A stretch of 64,000 nucleotides of DNA from NCBI RefSeq assembly GCF_042643265.1, contig NZ_JBHRRZ010000012.1:90631-154630 (forward strand). Reading direction: 5' to 3'. The first letter of the stretch is position 1. Each line of letters opens with the position of its first letter. Below, piece by piece: positions 17,411 through 25,934 of the stretch. The notes below the pieces were generated by a model, which ran no database searches, had not been told where the DNA came from, and saw nothing but the letters and a program-made list of their open reading frames with translations. The position numbers and the translations under genes were made by a program. Origin of the DNA: Virgibacillus_O sediminis (GTDB lineage Bacteria; Bacillota; Bacilli; Bacillales; Amphibacillaceae).

Positions 17411-17532
17411 GTTTCGTATGGGAATCATTGCAATTCTCTTTTCTGCAAACCTTCTGCCGCCTGTGCATACGAGCGGTATTTTCCATAGTGTAGTAGGTTC
17501 TTCGCTCGGGATTGCTGGATCCCTCCATCCAA

Positions 17533-17570
17533 ACAAACACGGCCTACCGGAAAAGATAGGCCGTGTTTGT
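17533..17570 (-). terminator. Terminator of the beta-oxidation-like operon
   Basis: Perfect 14-bp stem ACAAACACGGCCTA / TAGGCCGTGTTTGT with a 10-base loop, immediately downstream of the CoA-transferase stop on the minus strand and followed by a T-rich tract. Confidence 0.8.
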
Positions 17571-17578
17571 CCACATAC

Positions 17579-18712
17579 TTATTTATTGTAAAGTTTACCC
17601 AGTATTTGTTCATTATGCTCCCCAAGACCGGGAGCTTTTGTGCGGATTTCAGCAGGGGTGCCTGACAGTTTAATTGGAAAACCAATCTGCTTCACCTTCC
17701 CCAATGCAGGGTGATCTAGTTCTTGAATCATTTCCCGGGCTTTAACCTGAGGATCAGAAGCTATTTCCTCTATGCTGAGGACGGGAGTTACACATGTCTC
17801 TGTACCGGAGAAAAGCTGCAGCCACTCGTCTCTGGTTTTCAGGGAAATGATCTGCTGGATTTCATATTTTAACCGATGCTGCTCGGCAACTGGGGCATCC
17901 AGTAAAGGAATAAAATCTTCCCTGCCTATCACTTCACAGAATTTCCTCCAAAATTTCTCTTCCAATGCTCCCACAGCAAGATATCCTTTATCTTTCGTTT
18001 CATAGACACTATAGCATGCTTTCCCCCCGCTTAATGCCAGTTCTCCCCTCTTTTCTTCCTTATTTGATGCAAAGTAATCCGGAAGAATCGTCTGCAGCCA
18101 GGAGATCGCCCCATCCATCATGGAGACATCGACAAACTGTCCTTTCCCGGTCTTTTGCTGTTCGATCACGGCTAATAAAATACCGACAGTGGCTGGAAGA
18201 GCCCCGCCTCCTATATCCGCAATTTGCGTCGCCGGCACGACTGGTCCCCTGTCGGATTCGCCCATCAGATACAGCAAACCTGCATAGCTTATATAATTGA
18301 TATCATGGCCGGCCCTCAAGGCATACGGCCCTGTCTGGCCATAACCCGTTATGGCACAGTAAACAAGGGAAGGATTCACTTCCTTTAAAACCTCATAACC
18401 AAGCCCGAGCCGATCCATCACACCTGGACGAAAGGATTCAACAACCACATCCGCTTCTTCTGCAAGCTTCAGGAATTGTTCTTTCCCCTCCTTCGACTTA
18501 AGGTCAATGGAAACACTTTTCTTATTGCGGTTGATGGAATGGAAGAAAGCACTATCTTCATCCAGTTTTGGTTCCTCAGCCCTCGCATAATCTCCGTAAA
18601 GCGGCTCTTCCACTTTAATCACTTCTGCCCCAAAGTCGGCTAGAATCAAGGTGCAATAAGGGCCAGGCAATAATCGGGTAAGATCTAAAATACGTATGGA
18701 TGTAAGTGGCAT
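17579..18712 (-). CDS. CaiB/BaiF family CoA-transferase
   Basis: Type III CoA-transferase or alpha-methylacyl-CoA racemase-like protein of 377 residues. It opens with the family pattern IRILDLTRLLPGPYCTLILADFGAEVIKVE (seen as ILDLTRLLPGPYC), has NRNKKSVSIDLKS near residue 67 and the catalytic aspartate region of GQFVDVSMMDG near 190. It is the last gene of the operon starting near 24.0 kb. Either racemisation of a 2-methylacyl-CoA or CoA transfer is possible; the two cannot be separated here. ATG 18712 is chosen, six bases after GAGGAGG. Confidence 0.88.
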   Translation of the reverse strand: MPLTSIRILDLTRLLPGPYCTLILADFGAEVIKVEEPLYGDYARAEEPKLDEDSAFFHSINRNKKSVSIDLKSKEGKEQFLKLAEEADVVVESFRPGVMDRLGLGYEVLKEVNPSLVYCAITGYGQTGPYALRAGHDINYISYAGLLYLMGESDRGPVVPATQIADIGGGALPATVGILLAVIEQQKTGKGQFVDVSMMDGAISWLQTILPDYFASNKEEKRGELALSGGKACYSVYETKDKGYLAVGALEEKFWRKFCEVIGREDFIPLLDAPVAEQHRLKYEIQQIISLKTRDEWLQLFSGTETCVTPVLSIEEIASDPQVKAREMIQELDHPALGKVKQIGFPIKLSGTPAEIRTKAPGLGEHNEQILGKLYNK

Positions 18713-18756
18713 AGTCATCCTCCTCAGAGTGGAAAATTAAAATTCGGAATGATTCC

Positions 18757-19908
18757 TTAATCCAGCCGCTCAATGATCGTCGCGTTTGCCATCCCATGCC
18801 CCTCACACATAGTTTGCAATCCAAACCTTCCGCCAGTGCGCTCCAATTCACTCATCATGGTAAGCATAAGACGTCCGCCGCTCGCCCCCAATGGATGGCC
18901 AAGTGCAATCGCACCCCCATTTGGATTGAGTTTTGCCGGATCTGCCCCTGTTTCCCGCATCCATGCGATTGGGACGGAAGCAAATGCTTCATTTACTTCA
19001 AATATGTCGATATCATTTATGGAGAGGCCTGCTTTTTCAAGTGCCTTCTTCGTTGCTGGGATTGGGCCGGTAAGCATGAGTGTCGGGTCCGAGCCGACAA
19101 CGGTCCGGGCAACAATTCGGAAACGCGGCTTTAACCCCAATTCCTCGGCTTTGTCCCTGGACATAATAAGAAGGGCTGAAGCTCCATCACTGATCTGCGA
19201 TGAATTTCCGGCCGTGATTTTTCCACCTTCTTTAAAAACAGTGTTTAGCGATGCCAATTTTTCTAAATTAGTGTTCTTCCTGGGCCCTTCATCATGTCTG
19301 ATAACCGTTGTGTTACCATCCGGCAATTGTACCTCCACAGGCATGATTTCCTTATCAAACCGGCCTTCTTCACTGGCCCGTACTGCCCGGCGGTGGCTCT
19401 CGAGAGATAATTCATCCATTTCTTCCCGAGAAATATTCCATTTATCAGCAATTAACTCCGCTGACAAGCCCTGATTGATTATTTCATACTTAGAGGTGAG
19501 GGCTCCGCTCAATTCAGTTCCTTGCATATTGGACATCATTGGGACCCTGGACATGCTTTCAATCCCGCCTGCTGCCACTACATCCATATCCCCGCTAATA
19601 ATTGCCTGGGCTGCAAAATGAACAGCCTGCTGGCTTGATCCGCATTGGCGGTCAATGGTCGTCCCTGGCACATCCACCGGATAACCGGCAATGAGGGCTG
19701 CTTGCCTAGCAATGTCAAAAGCCTGTTCCGATACCTGGGTAACACAGCCAAAAATAACGTCTTCAATCAGTTCAGAAGGGATTCCTGTTCGCTTTACCAG
19801 CTCTGCCAGCGGTTTTGCTGCCAGCTCCTCTGCACGGATTCCGCTGAGAGCTCCATTATATTTTCCTACAGGCGTCCTTACACCTTCTACGATTACAGCT
19901 TCTCTCAT
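18757..19908 (-). CDS. Acetyl-CoA acyltransferase (thiolase)
   Basis: Thiolase of 383 residues cleaving 3-ketoacyl-CoA to acetyl-CoA (or propionyl-CoA) and a shortened acyl-CoA. The nucleophilic cysteine in QCGSSQQAV near residue 87, GHPLGASGGR and the C-terminal CEGHGMANA cysteine are all present, so the enzyme looks active. ATG 19908 is chosen over 19932 because a GGAAGAAAGGA site precedes it. It lies between an acyl-CoA dehydrogenase and the CoA-transferase, completing a beta-oxidation set. Confidence 0.93.
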   Translation of the reverse strand: MREAVIVEGVRTPVGKYNGALSGIRAEELAAKPLAELVKRTGIPSELIEDVIFGCVTQVSEQAFDIARQAALIAGYPVDVPGTTIDRQCGSSQQAVHFAAQAIISGDMDVVAAGGIESMSRVPMMSNMQGTELSGALTSKYEIINQGLSAELIADKWNISREEMDELSLESHRRAVRASEEGRFDKEIMPVEVQLPDGNTTVIRHDEGPRKNTNLEKLASLNTVFKEGGKITAGNSSQISDGASALLIMSRDKAEELGLKPRFRIVARTVVGSDPTLMLTGPIPATKKALEKAGLSINDIDIFEVNEAFASVPIAWMRETGADPAKLNPNGGAIALGHPLGASGGRLMLTMMSELERTGGRFGLQTMCEGHGMANATIIERLD

Positions 19909-19956
19909 ATATATTTTCCTTTCTTCCTTCATATTGGAAAAGGTGGGTTTGTTCTT

Positions 19957-21105
19957 TTACAGCTCCATTCCCCGGGCAATGATTTCCCTCATAATTTCAT
20001 TCGTACCTCCATAAATCGTTGCCACTGCGGAATCCCGATACCTTCTTGCAATCTCAAATTCTTCCATGTATCCATATCCACCATGCAGCTGCATACATTC
20101 CATTGCTGTCTTTCTGGCAAGCTCTGTCGTCCACCACTTGGCCATCGACACTTCACTGGTGATATCTCTTCCAGCCATATGTTCTTCAATTAACCGGTCG
20201 ACGAAGCTTCTGCCCATCTCAAATTCTGTCCTTAATTCCGCTAGCTTGAACCGAGTATTTTGGTAGGAGGATATGCTTTTCCCGAAAGCTTTCCGCTGCT
20301 TTACATAGTCAACCGTCAATTCCAGCATTCTTTCTATAGAGGAGATACTCTGGATGGCGACAATCAGCCTTTCCTGCTGAAGCTTTTCCATTAAATAATA
20401 AAACCCCTTATTTTCTTCTCCAAGCAAATTTTCCGCCGGTACACGAACATTTTCGAAAATTAGTTCGGATGTGTCATTGGCATGATGGCCCATTTTCGAT
20501 AATTTCTTCCCCTTCGTGAATCCAGGCATGCCGGTTTCTACTGCCAATAGGCTAATGGCTCTATGTTTTGGTGCCGCATTCCTATCTGTTTTACAAACGA
20601 CCACCACGATATCGGCAGAATGCCCATTTGTGATAAACGTTTTCTCTCCGTTCAGAATGTAGGAATCTCCTTCTTTGACGGCGGTTGTTTGAATGCCTGC
20701 CAAATCCGATCCCGCTCCGGGTTCCGTCATTGCAATGGCACTGATCATTTCGCCGCTTACAGCCTTTGGCAGCCATTCTCTTTTTCGTTCTTCTTTTGCA
20801 TAACTTTCTATATACGGGGTAGCTATATCATTATGAAGACTGACACCTGACGCTAAACCGGTACCTATTTTATCCAGTTCCTCAGCAAGGATGACGCAAT
20901 AGCCGAAATCCGCTCCAAAGCCACCGTACCCCTCATCTGTCGAGGGACAAAGGTAACCGCGCTCCCCCATCTTTTTCCAGAACGCCCGCGGAATCTGCTT
21001 TTCTTCCTCCCATTTCTCATAAAATGGGGCTGCCTCCTTATCCAGGAACTTTTTCAGTGATTCACGGAACATCTCATGTTCTTGAGTTAGAAATAACCTT
21101 TTCAT
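19957..21105 (-). CDS. Acyl-CoA dehydrogenase (long-chain/isovaleryl type active site)
   Basis: FAD-dependent acyl-CoA dehydrogenase of 382 residues with the flavin motif AIAMTEPGAGSDLAGIQTTA and KTFITNGHSADIVVV. At the C terminus the sequence is IYGGTNEIMRE; the residue that is the catalytic glutamate in short- and medium-chain enzymes (YEGT) is glycine. This is normal for the LCAD and isovaleryl-CoA dehydrogenase groups, which use a glutamate on helix G. It sits between an SDR and the thiolase with gaps of 8 and 48 bases. Confidence 0.92.
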   Translation of the reverse strand: MKRLFLTQEHEMFRESLKKFLDKEAAPFYEKWEEEKQIPRAFWKKMGERGYLCPSTDEGYGGFGADFGYCVILAEELDKIGTGLASGVSLHNDIATPYIESYAKEERKREWLPKAVSGEMISAIAMTEPGAGSDLAGIQTTAVKEGDSYILNGEKTFITNGHSADIVVVVCKTDRNAAPKHRAISLLAVETGMPGFTKGKKLSKMGHHANDTSELIFENVRVPAENLLGEENKGFYYLMEKLQQERLIVAIQSISSIERMLELTVDYVKQRKAFGKSISSYQNTRFKLAELRTEFEMGRSFVDRLIEEHMAGRDITSEVSMAKWWTTELARKTAMECMQLHGGYGYMEEFEIARRYRDSAVATIYGGTNEIMREIIARGMEL

Positions 21106-21116
21106 CACTGGCCTCC

Positions 21117-21887
21117 CTATTTAGGCTGCATCCGGACTGCGCCATCGAGACGGATGACTTCTCCATTCAACATCGGGTTCACTATAATACTTTCCGCCAG
21201 TTTGCCATATTCACTTGGTTTGCCTAATCTCTTAGGAAACGGTGTCATTTGTTCTAACGCGTGAATGGCCTTATCCGGCAGGCTTTGAAATAATGGGGTT
21301 TCAAACAAGCCTGGCGCGATTGTCATCACCCTGATTCCCAGGGAGGCAAGATCTCTTGCTATCGGCAGAGTCATACCTACAATTCCTCCTTTGGAAGCAC
21401 TGTAGGCGGCCTGACCGATTTGTCCATCAAATGCGGCCACGGAAGCTGTGTTAATGATTACTCCTCGTTCCGAATCTTCGTTTGGCGTGTTTTCACTCAT
21501 TATTTCTGCAGCCAACCGTATTACATTAAACGTCCCGGTGAGGTTGACATCAATCACTTTCTGGAAAGATTCCAGGGAATGTACCCCTTTTCTGCCGAAT
21601 GTTTTAGCGGATGGCCCGATGCCTGCACAGTTGATCACCGTATTTATGTAGCCGAAACGGCGGACAGCCTGCCCCAAAGCTGCTTGCACACTTTCTTCAT
21701 CAGATACATCGGTCTTTACATATAGCGCATTCTCCTCACCCAGCTCTTGCACCAGGTTCGCTCCCCGTTCTTCCTGCAAATCAAAAATAACAGCTTTCCC
21801 GCCTTGGGAGGTGATATTTCTGACACTTGCTTCTCCCAGCCCGGAAGCTCCTCCAGTGATAACGGCAATTACCTCTGTCATTTTCAT
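21117..21887 (-). CDS. SDR family oxidoreductase (3-hydroxyacyl-CoA dehydrogenase type 2-like)
   Basis: Short-chain dehydrogenase of 256 residues with the NAD motif ITGGASGLGEA, the NCAG segment, and the catalytic YSASKGG near residue 161. The overall pattern, including GQIGQAAYSASKGGIVGMTLPIARDLA and MTPFPKRLGKPSEYGKLAE, is that of HSD10-type 3-hydroxyacyl-CoA dehydrogenases, which suits its place between two acyl-CoA dehydrogenases and a thiolase. It would provide the second oxidation of beta-oxidation. Confidence 0.88.
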   Translation of the reverse strand: MKMTEVIAVITGGASGLGEASVRNITSQGGKAVIFDLQEERGANLVQELGEENALYVKTDVSDEESVQAALGQAVRRFGYINTVINCAGIGPSAKTFGRKGVHSLESFQKVIDVNLTGTFNVIRLAAEIMSENTPNEDSERGVIINTASVAAFDGQIGQAAYSASKGGIVGMTLPIARDLASLGIRVMTIAPGLFETPLFQSLPDKAIHALEQMTPFPKRLGKPSEYGKLAESIIVNPMLNGEVIRLDGAVRMQPK

Positions 21888-21995
21888 CTCGCATTTCTCC
21901 CCTCTTTATATACAAATATAGATTCCGATGCGCAATCCTTAAGCCAGCGGGTAATCCGGACTCTCTTTTAACAGAGAGCCCGGACTCCCGGGATG

Positions 21996-22763
21996 CTATT
22001 CTGTCAATGTTCCTCCATCCACCGGGATTGTCTGGCCGGTAACATAATTGGAAAGCTCTGATGCAAGATATAAAGCAATGTTGGAGATATCCTGTGGTTC
22101 CCCCAATTTCCTCATTGGAATAGTCTTTAATATCTTGTTCAGCCACTTTTCATCTTCAAACTCTTTTTCGTTAATTTCTGTACTGATCAACCCTGGTGCA
22201 ATAGAATTTACAATGATTCCATATCTTGCCCACTCGGACGCCAGGGATTTGGTCAGATGAATGACAGCTGCCTTGCTGGCTGTATAAGGGACAATTCGCT
22301 TATATGGTTTCAAACCGCCGACAGAGGAAATATTAATGATCTTCCCGCTCTCCTGATCAATCATCGCTTTGGCTGCTTCTTGGCAACTGAAAAACAGCCC
22401 CTTGATATTCACATCGAAAATAAAATCGAAATCTTCCTCTGTGACTTCCACAGCCGGTTTTGTTCGATTCACCCCAGCGTTATTTACTACGACGTCAATT
22501 CGCCCAAACCTATCTAATGTTTCCTTGTACATTTGTTTGATATCTTCCAGATTTGCCATATCACATGAGATAGGCAATGCTTCCACTTTATATTCCTCAG
22601 CAATATCTTCCGCCAGTCTGGCACAGGCTTCCTTGTTTCTACTTGCTATCACAAGATTTGCTCCCTGTCCGGCGAAATCACGGACCATCTGTGCGCCCAG
22701 CCCCCTGCTTCCGCCAGCAACCAAAATCACCTTCCCGGTAAGGTCCAATAAATTTCCCTTCAT
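21996..22763 (-). CDS. SDR family oxidoreductase
   Basis: Second short-chain dehydrogenase of the operon, 255 residues, with VAGGSRGLGAQM, NNAGVNRTKPA and YTASKAAVIHLTKSLASEW. It resembles gluconate 5-dehydrogenase/FabG-like SDRs rather than the HSD10 type next to it. In the Lva pathway an SDR (LvaD) interconverts 4-keto and 4-hydroxyacyl-CoA, so that is one possible role. ATG 22763 follows GCAGGAGG. It begins 20 bases after the acyl-CoA dehydrogenase gene. Confidence 0.87.
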   Translation of the reverse strand: MKGNLLDLTGKVILVAGGSRGLGAQMVRDFAGQGANLVIASRNKEACARLAEDIAEEYKVEALPISCDMANLEDIKQMYKETLDRFGRIDVVVNNAGVNRTKPAVEVTEEDFDFIFDVNIKGLFFSCQEAAKAMIDQESGKIINISSVGGLKPYKRIVPYTASKAAVIHLTKSLASEWARYGIIVNSIAPGLISTEINEKEFEDEKWLNKILKTIPMRKLGEPQDISNIALYLASELSNYVTGQTIPVDGGTLTE

Positions 22764-22783
22764 TAATCCCGCCTCCTGCCTGA

Positions 22784-23989
22784 CTATGCGTTCACTTCTT
22801 CCATCTTCCGCTTGTACTCCTTAAAGATTCTCTTTGCCACTACCATGCGGTGTACTTCATCCGGACCATCGTAAATGTGGGCCGCCCGTGACTCCCGATA
22901 AAAAGATTCAAGCGGTGTATCTTTTGAATAGCCTAACGAACCATGTACCTGGATCGCACGATTAATCACATCATTAATAATTTTTGCCCCATGGAATTTA
23001 ATAAGGGAAATTTCTTTTCTGGCATCTTCCCCCTGATCCATTTTCCAAGCTGCATGGAGGGTTAATAACCTGGCGGAGGCAATCTCTGCCGCAGAATCAG
23101 CAACGAAATTCTGGATCGATTGGAATTCAGCTAGTGGGGTGCCCCGTGTTTTCCGCTTCAGGGCATAATTCACCATTAAGTCAAAGCTTCGGTTCATGAC
23201 ACCCAGCCATCTCATCGCATGGGTGATCCTGCCAGGTCCCAGACGCATTTGCGCCAACTTGAACCCTTCTCCTGGGTTTCCAAGCATGCTGCTTTCGTGT
23301 ACACGGCAATTATCGAACCGAAGTTCCCAATGTCCGCCCTCACTAAAATCGCCCATAACCTCAATGTCCCTCACCCGTTCAAGGCGAGGATGATCCATGT
23401 CTATAATGAACATGCTGGCCCGTTCATGCGGAGCGGCCTCCGGATCTGTAACGGCCATTACGATGACAAAGGAAGAAAGTCCAGCATTGCTGATAAACCA
23501 CTTCTCTCCATTAAGTACATAGTAATCCCCTTCCTTTTTTGCGGTGGTCTGGATTCCTGTAGGATCTGCACCCGAGACCTCTTTTTCCGTTAAGGCAAAA
23601 CAGGACCTAATATCGTCATTCACCAGCGGCTCTAAATATTTTTTCTTCTGGTCTTCGTTCGCAGCGTTCAACAAAATCTCCATATTTCCTGTGTCCGGAG
23701 CCGCTGTGCCAAAGACACGGGGACCAATAGGGCTGCTGCCAAGAATCTCATTCAACAGGCCGAGGAAAACTGCCCCAAGCCCCAAACCCCCGGCTTCCTC
23801 TGGTAAATGGGCCGCCCATAATCCCTGATCTTTCACTTTTTGCTGCAGCGGTTTTAAGATGTGAGACGGCAGTCCTTCCCCCGGGATAATATACTGCTCG
23901 GCGGGATATACTTCTTTTTCCATAAACTCTCTGGCTCTGGCAAGCAACTGTTCCTGTTCTTCTGACGGGCGAAAATTGAACATACTCAT
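22784..23989 (-). CDS. Acyl-CoA dehydrogenase, ACAD10/11-like
   Basis: First gene of the operon, 401 residues. The flavin segment CFALTEKEVSGADPTGIQTTA and LNGEKWFISNAG are clear. The C terminus reads HIYDGPDEVHRM, the signature shared with animal ACAD10 and ACAD11 and their bacterial relatives, in place of the YEGT glutamate motif. In animals this domain is fused to an APH-like kinase, and together they convert 4-hydroxyacyl-CoA through a phosphate ester. Here two such kinases are encoded 12-19 kb away. ATG 23989 or 23983 follows AAAGGAG. Confidence 0.9.
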   Translation of the reverse strand: MSMFNFRPSEEQEQLLARAREFMEKEVYPAEQYIIPGEGLPSHILKPLQQKVKDQGLWAAHLPEEAGGLGLGAVFLGLLNEILGSSPIGPRVFGTAAPDTGNMEILLNAANEDQKKKYLEPLVNDDIRSCFALTEKEVSGADPTGIQTTAKKEGDYYVLNGEKWFISNAGLSSFVIVMAVTDPEAAPHERASMFIIDMDHPRLERVRDIEVMGDFSEGGHWELRFDNCRVHESSMLGNPGEGFKLAQMRLGPGRITHAMRWLGVMNRSFDLMVNYALKRKTRGTPLAEFQSIQNFVADSAAEIASARLLTLHAAWKMDQGEDARKEISLIKFHGAKIINDVINRAIQVHGSLGYSKDTPLESFYRESRAAHIYDGPDEVHRMVVAKRIFKEYKRKMEEVNA

Positions 23990-24084
23990 CAAACTCCTTT
24001 TTCATTCACTGTAGTGGATAGTACCCAAAGCTTTGTGGAGGCCGCCTAGGCTGCTTCCAAGAAATAGTACGTTCTATCACTTTA

Positions 24085-24098
24085 AGAAAACGATTACA
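24085..24098 (-). promoter_or_regulatory. cre-like box of the beta-oxidation-like operon
   Basis: TGTAATCGTTTTCT on the minus strand matches the CcpA consensus at 13 of 14 positions, about 50 bases downstream of the -10 of the promoter at 24147-24175. Confidence 0.6.
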
Positions 24099-24146
24099 AT
24101 TTAACAGGAAGTTTTTCTATTGTATGTACGACGTGTTGTTAAAAAT

Positions 24147-24175
24147 ATTCTAACAGTTTTAATTTTAACTTTCAA
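24147..24175 (-). promoter_or_regulatory. Sigma-A promoter of the beta-oxidation-like operon
   Basis: TTGAAA (24170-24175) and TAGAAT (24147-24152) spaced by 17 bases on the minus strand, roughly 150 bases before the acyl-CoA dehydrogenase start. Confidence 0.65.
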
Positions 24176-24258
24176 GTCAAATTCTAAATATTTGAGTAAT
24201 TTTTAGTTCGCTGACTCTTATTCCGGAATATTTATCGTCACATGATCTTCCCCCTACT

Positions 24259-24301
24259 TGTGATTTGAATCACATTTTTCAGCAGTGGGAAGGTGTATAC
24301 T
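24259..24301 (+). promoter_or_regulatory. Crp/Fnr-type box and -10 element before the hemerythrin gene
   Basis: TGTGA-TTTGAA-TCACA at 24259-24274 is a perfect Fnr/Crp palindrome. A TATACT -10 follows at 24296-24301. With a start point about seven bases past the -10, the box centre lies near -41.5, the classical activator position. Confidence 0.75.
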
Positions 24302-24333
24302 AGGGGAAAAGAAACTTCCCGAGGAGGATGAAA

Positions 24334-24802
24334 ATGGAAAAAAGGGAATCAAACGGCATACATCCTTATATCCACTTTCACACCATCACCACCATGCCCT
24401 TTTCCTGGCATTGCAACTGAAAAGAATTGGAAGAAAAGCGAGCTGACAGTGGAAGAAATGAGAGACAGTCTGAAGTATTTCTGGGAGAAAGACGGCAATC
24501 AGCATTTCCGGGATGAAGAGGAGATCTTGTTGCCGGTATATGCTAAGTATCAGTCTAGTGAACAGCCTGAAATAGCCGAAATGCTGTTGGAGCATGTAAC
24601 CATCCGATCCTATGTACAACAAATCATTACTTCCGATGAAAATTCGGTTTCCTTGATGAATCGTCTCGGACAATTATTGGATAGCCACATCAGGAAAGAG
24701 GAACGCATTATCTTCCCGATGATCGAAGATGAGTTACCGGAAAAGGAACTGCAGAAATTGAAACCGTACTTGCACGTCGATGAAATACCGCCACAAAAAT
24801 AA
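24334..24802 (+). pseudogene. Hemerythrin-domain protein gene broken by two frameshifts
   Basis: A hemerythrin-like gene (oxygen, NO or iron-sulfur repair related family) is spread over three frames. ATG 24334 follows GAGGAGG and gives HPYI; one frame over, from 24378, comes the His-rich SHHHHHALFLALQLKR of the family's first helix; from about 24440 a third frame carries ELTVEEMRDSL, HFRDEEEILLP, EHVTIRS and DSHIRKEERIIFPMIE with the iron-ligand histidines and glutamates. Each jump equals one missing base, at CC (expected CCC) and at AAAA (expected AAAAA). This may be a real pseudogene or homopolymer undercalling. An Fnr-type promoter suggests an oxygen-limited role if intact. Confidence 0.8.
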
Positions 24803-24923
24803 ATGGGCATAAGCCGGAGAAGTTTCTCCTCTGCACATGAACTTTTCGGGTTTTCTTTGCAGCTATTAGTGAAAAATAAATCATAGTAGACAAGTACATC
24901 GATCTAGAGGAGCTGACCATACA

Positions 24924-25505
24924 GTGAGTGATTTTTGCCCAAGCATATGGCCGGAAGAACCGGCACCTGGTACGGAGAGGAATTGTAATGACTGCGGCTT
25001 GGCCGAACATGGGACACGCATCATTTGGGGAGAAGGAAATCCGCAGGCTCCGATCATGGTCCTTCTCGACAATCCGGGTGCCCGGGAGGATCGCAGCGGC
25101 AGTCCATTTGTCTGTGGCACAAGACATACGTTGCAGGAGACCGTGGATTCTGTAGGACTGGAGATGGATGATTTATACGTAACCTATGTACTGAAACGAA
25201 AGCCGACACGTGCCTATGATAAACCAAGAACCAGGGTAATCTGCATGAGACACTTGGATCAGCAGTTGGAGAAACATAAGCCTGACTATATCGTCTGTCT
25301 GGGAAATGTAGCTGCCCAATCTTTCTTCGAAGACGAAGAAGTACAGGTGAAGACATTACGGGGGGAGTGCCATGAGGTAAGAGGCATCAAAACAACAGCC
25401 GCCTATCATCCTTTGGCTGTAAGAAGACGGCCGAACCTATTACGGTTGTTCAAAGAAGATTGGCAGTATGTAGCAGACCAGTTCTTCAGAAGTCGGAGCA
25501 CCTGA
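24924..25505 (+). CDS. Uracil-DNA glycosylase family protein (iron-sulfur type)
   Basis: A 193-residue base-excision repair protein of the family 4/5 uracil-DNA glycosylase type. It has the motif-1 region PIMVLLDNPGAREDRSG, FVCGTRHTLQE, and a late AAYHPLAVRRRPNL segment with the histidine of motif 2. Cysteines in CNDC near residue 21 and two more spaced by about 16 residues (VICMRHL and IVCLGN) fit a [4Fe-4S] cluster. GTG 24924 follows AGAGGAG by about eleven bases. It may act on uracil or other deaminated bases. Confidence 0.82.
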   Translation: MSDFCPSIWPEEPAPGTERNCNDCGLAEHGTRIIWGEGNPQAPIMVLLDNPGAREDRSGSPFVCGTRHTLQETVDSVGLEMDDLYVTYVLKRKPTRAYDKPRTRVICMRHLDQQLEKHKPDYIVCLGNVAAQSFFEDEEVQVKTLRGECHEVRGIKTTAAYHPLAVRRRPNLLRLFKEDWQYVADQFFRSRST

Positions 25506-25527
25506 GGAACTGGTCATTTATATAGGA

Positions 25528-25689
25528 TCATTTACTTCTGCAGAGTGTCTGAGCATTACATTGATTCAGGCGCTCCTGTACACTTTCTGGCAATTGGCGG
25601 TAGAATAAACCTTTATATTTGAGGTCGAGCAGTGCTGCAATGCCTGCTAAAATAGTGACTGATAGGATGTAGCACTTATTGTTTTTCAT
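25528..25689 (-). CDS. Small membrane peptide, 53 residues
   Basis: A short frame with ATG 25689 preceded by GGAGG at a good distance. It encodes a single hydrophobic N-terminal helix (CYILSVTILAGIAALLDLK) followed by a short polar tail rich in Q, R and C. It lies between the converging end of the glycosylase gene and the hydratase relic. I do not recognise the family; the coding call rests on the ribosome binding site and membrane-helix pattern. Confidence 0.5.
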   Translation of the reverse strand: MKNNKCYILSVTILAGIAALLDLKYKGLFYRQLPESVQERLNQCNAQTLCRSK

Positions 25690-25865
25690 CGTTTGATCCT
25701 CCAGAAAAAGTATAGCTTTTACAAACCCTCTAATGCGTGGGAAAAATCGTCACCTATTCCCTGGACACCCCAGATGAATAGATCTCCTTATGGATGACTT
25801 CCCTAAGGCAGTTTGCTTAACATGAGATATGCATGCAAAGGAAATTTAATTATGACAAAAATAAA

Positions 25866-25885
25866 AAGCTACCACAAGGCAGCTT
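25866..25885 (-). terminator. Terminator of the meta-cleavage operon
   Basis: AAGCTGCC-TTGT-GGTAGCTT on the minus strand (one mismatch) followed by TTTTTATTTTTG, just past the hydratase relic. Confidence 0.7.
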
Positions 25886-25934
25886 AGACTTGTGATAGTT
25901 CATTATTCATAGTGGCTTATATGTTTCCAAGATT

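Noticed and set aside
18773..19474. Long plus-strand frame of 233 residues
   Set aside because: It is antisense to an intact thiolase gene with clear catalytic motifs; composition is that of a shadow frame.
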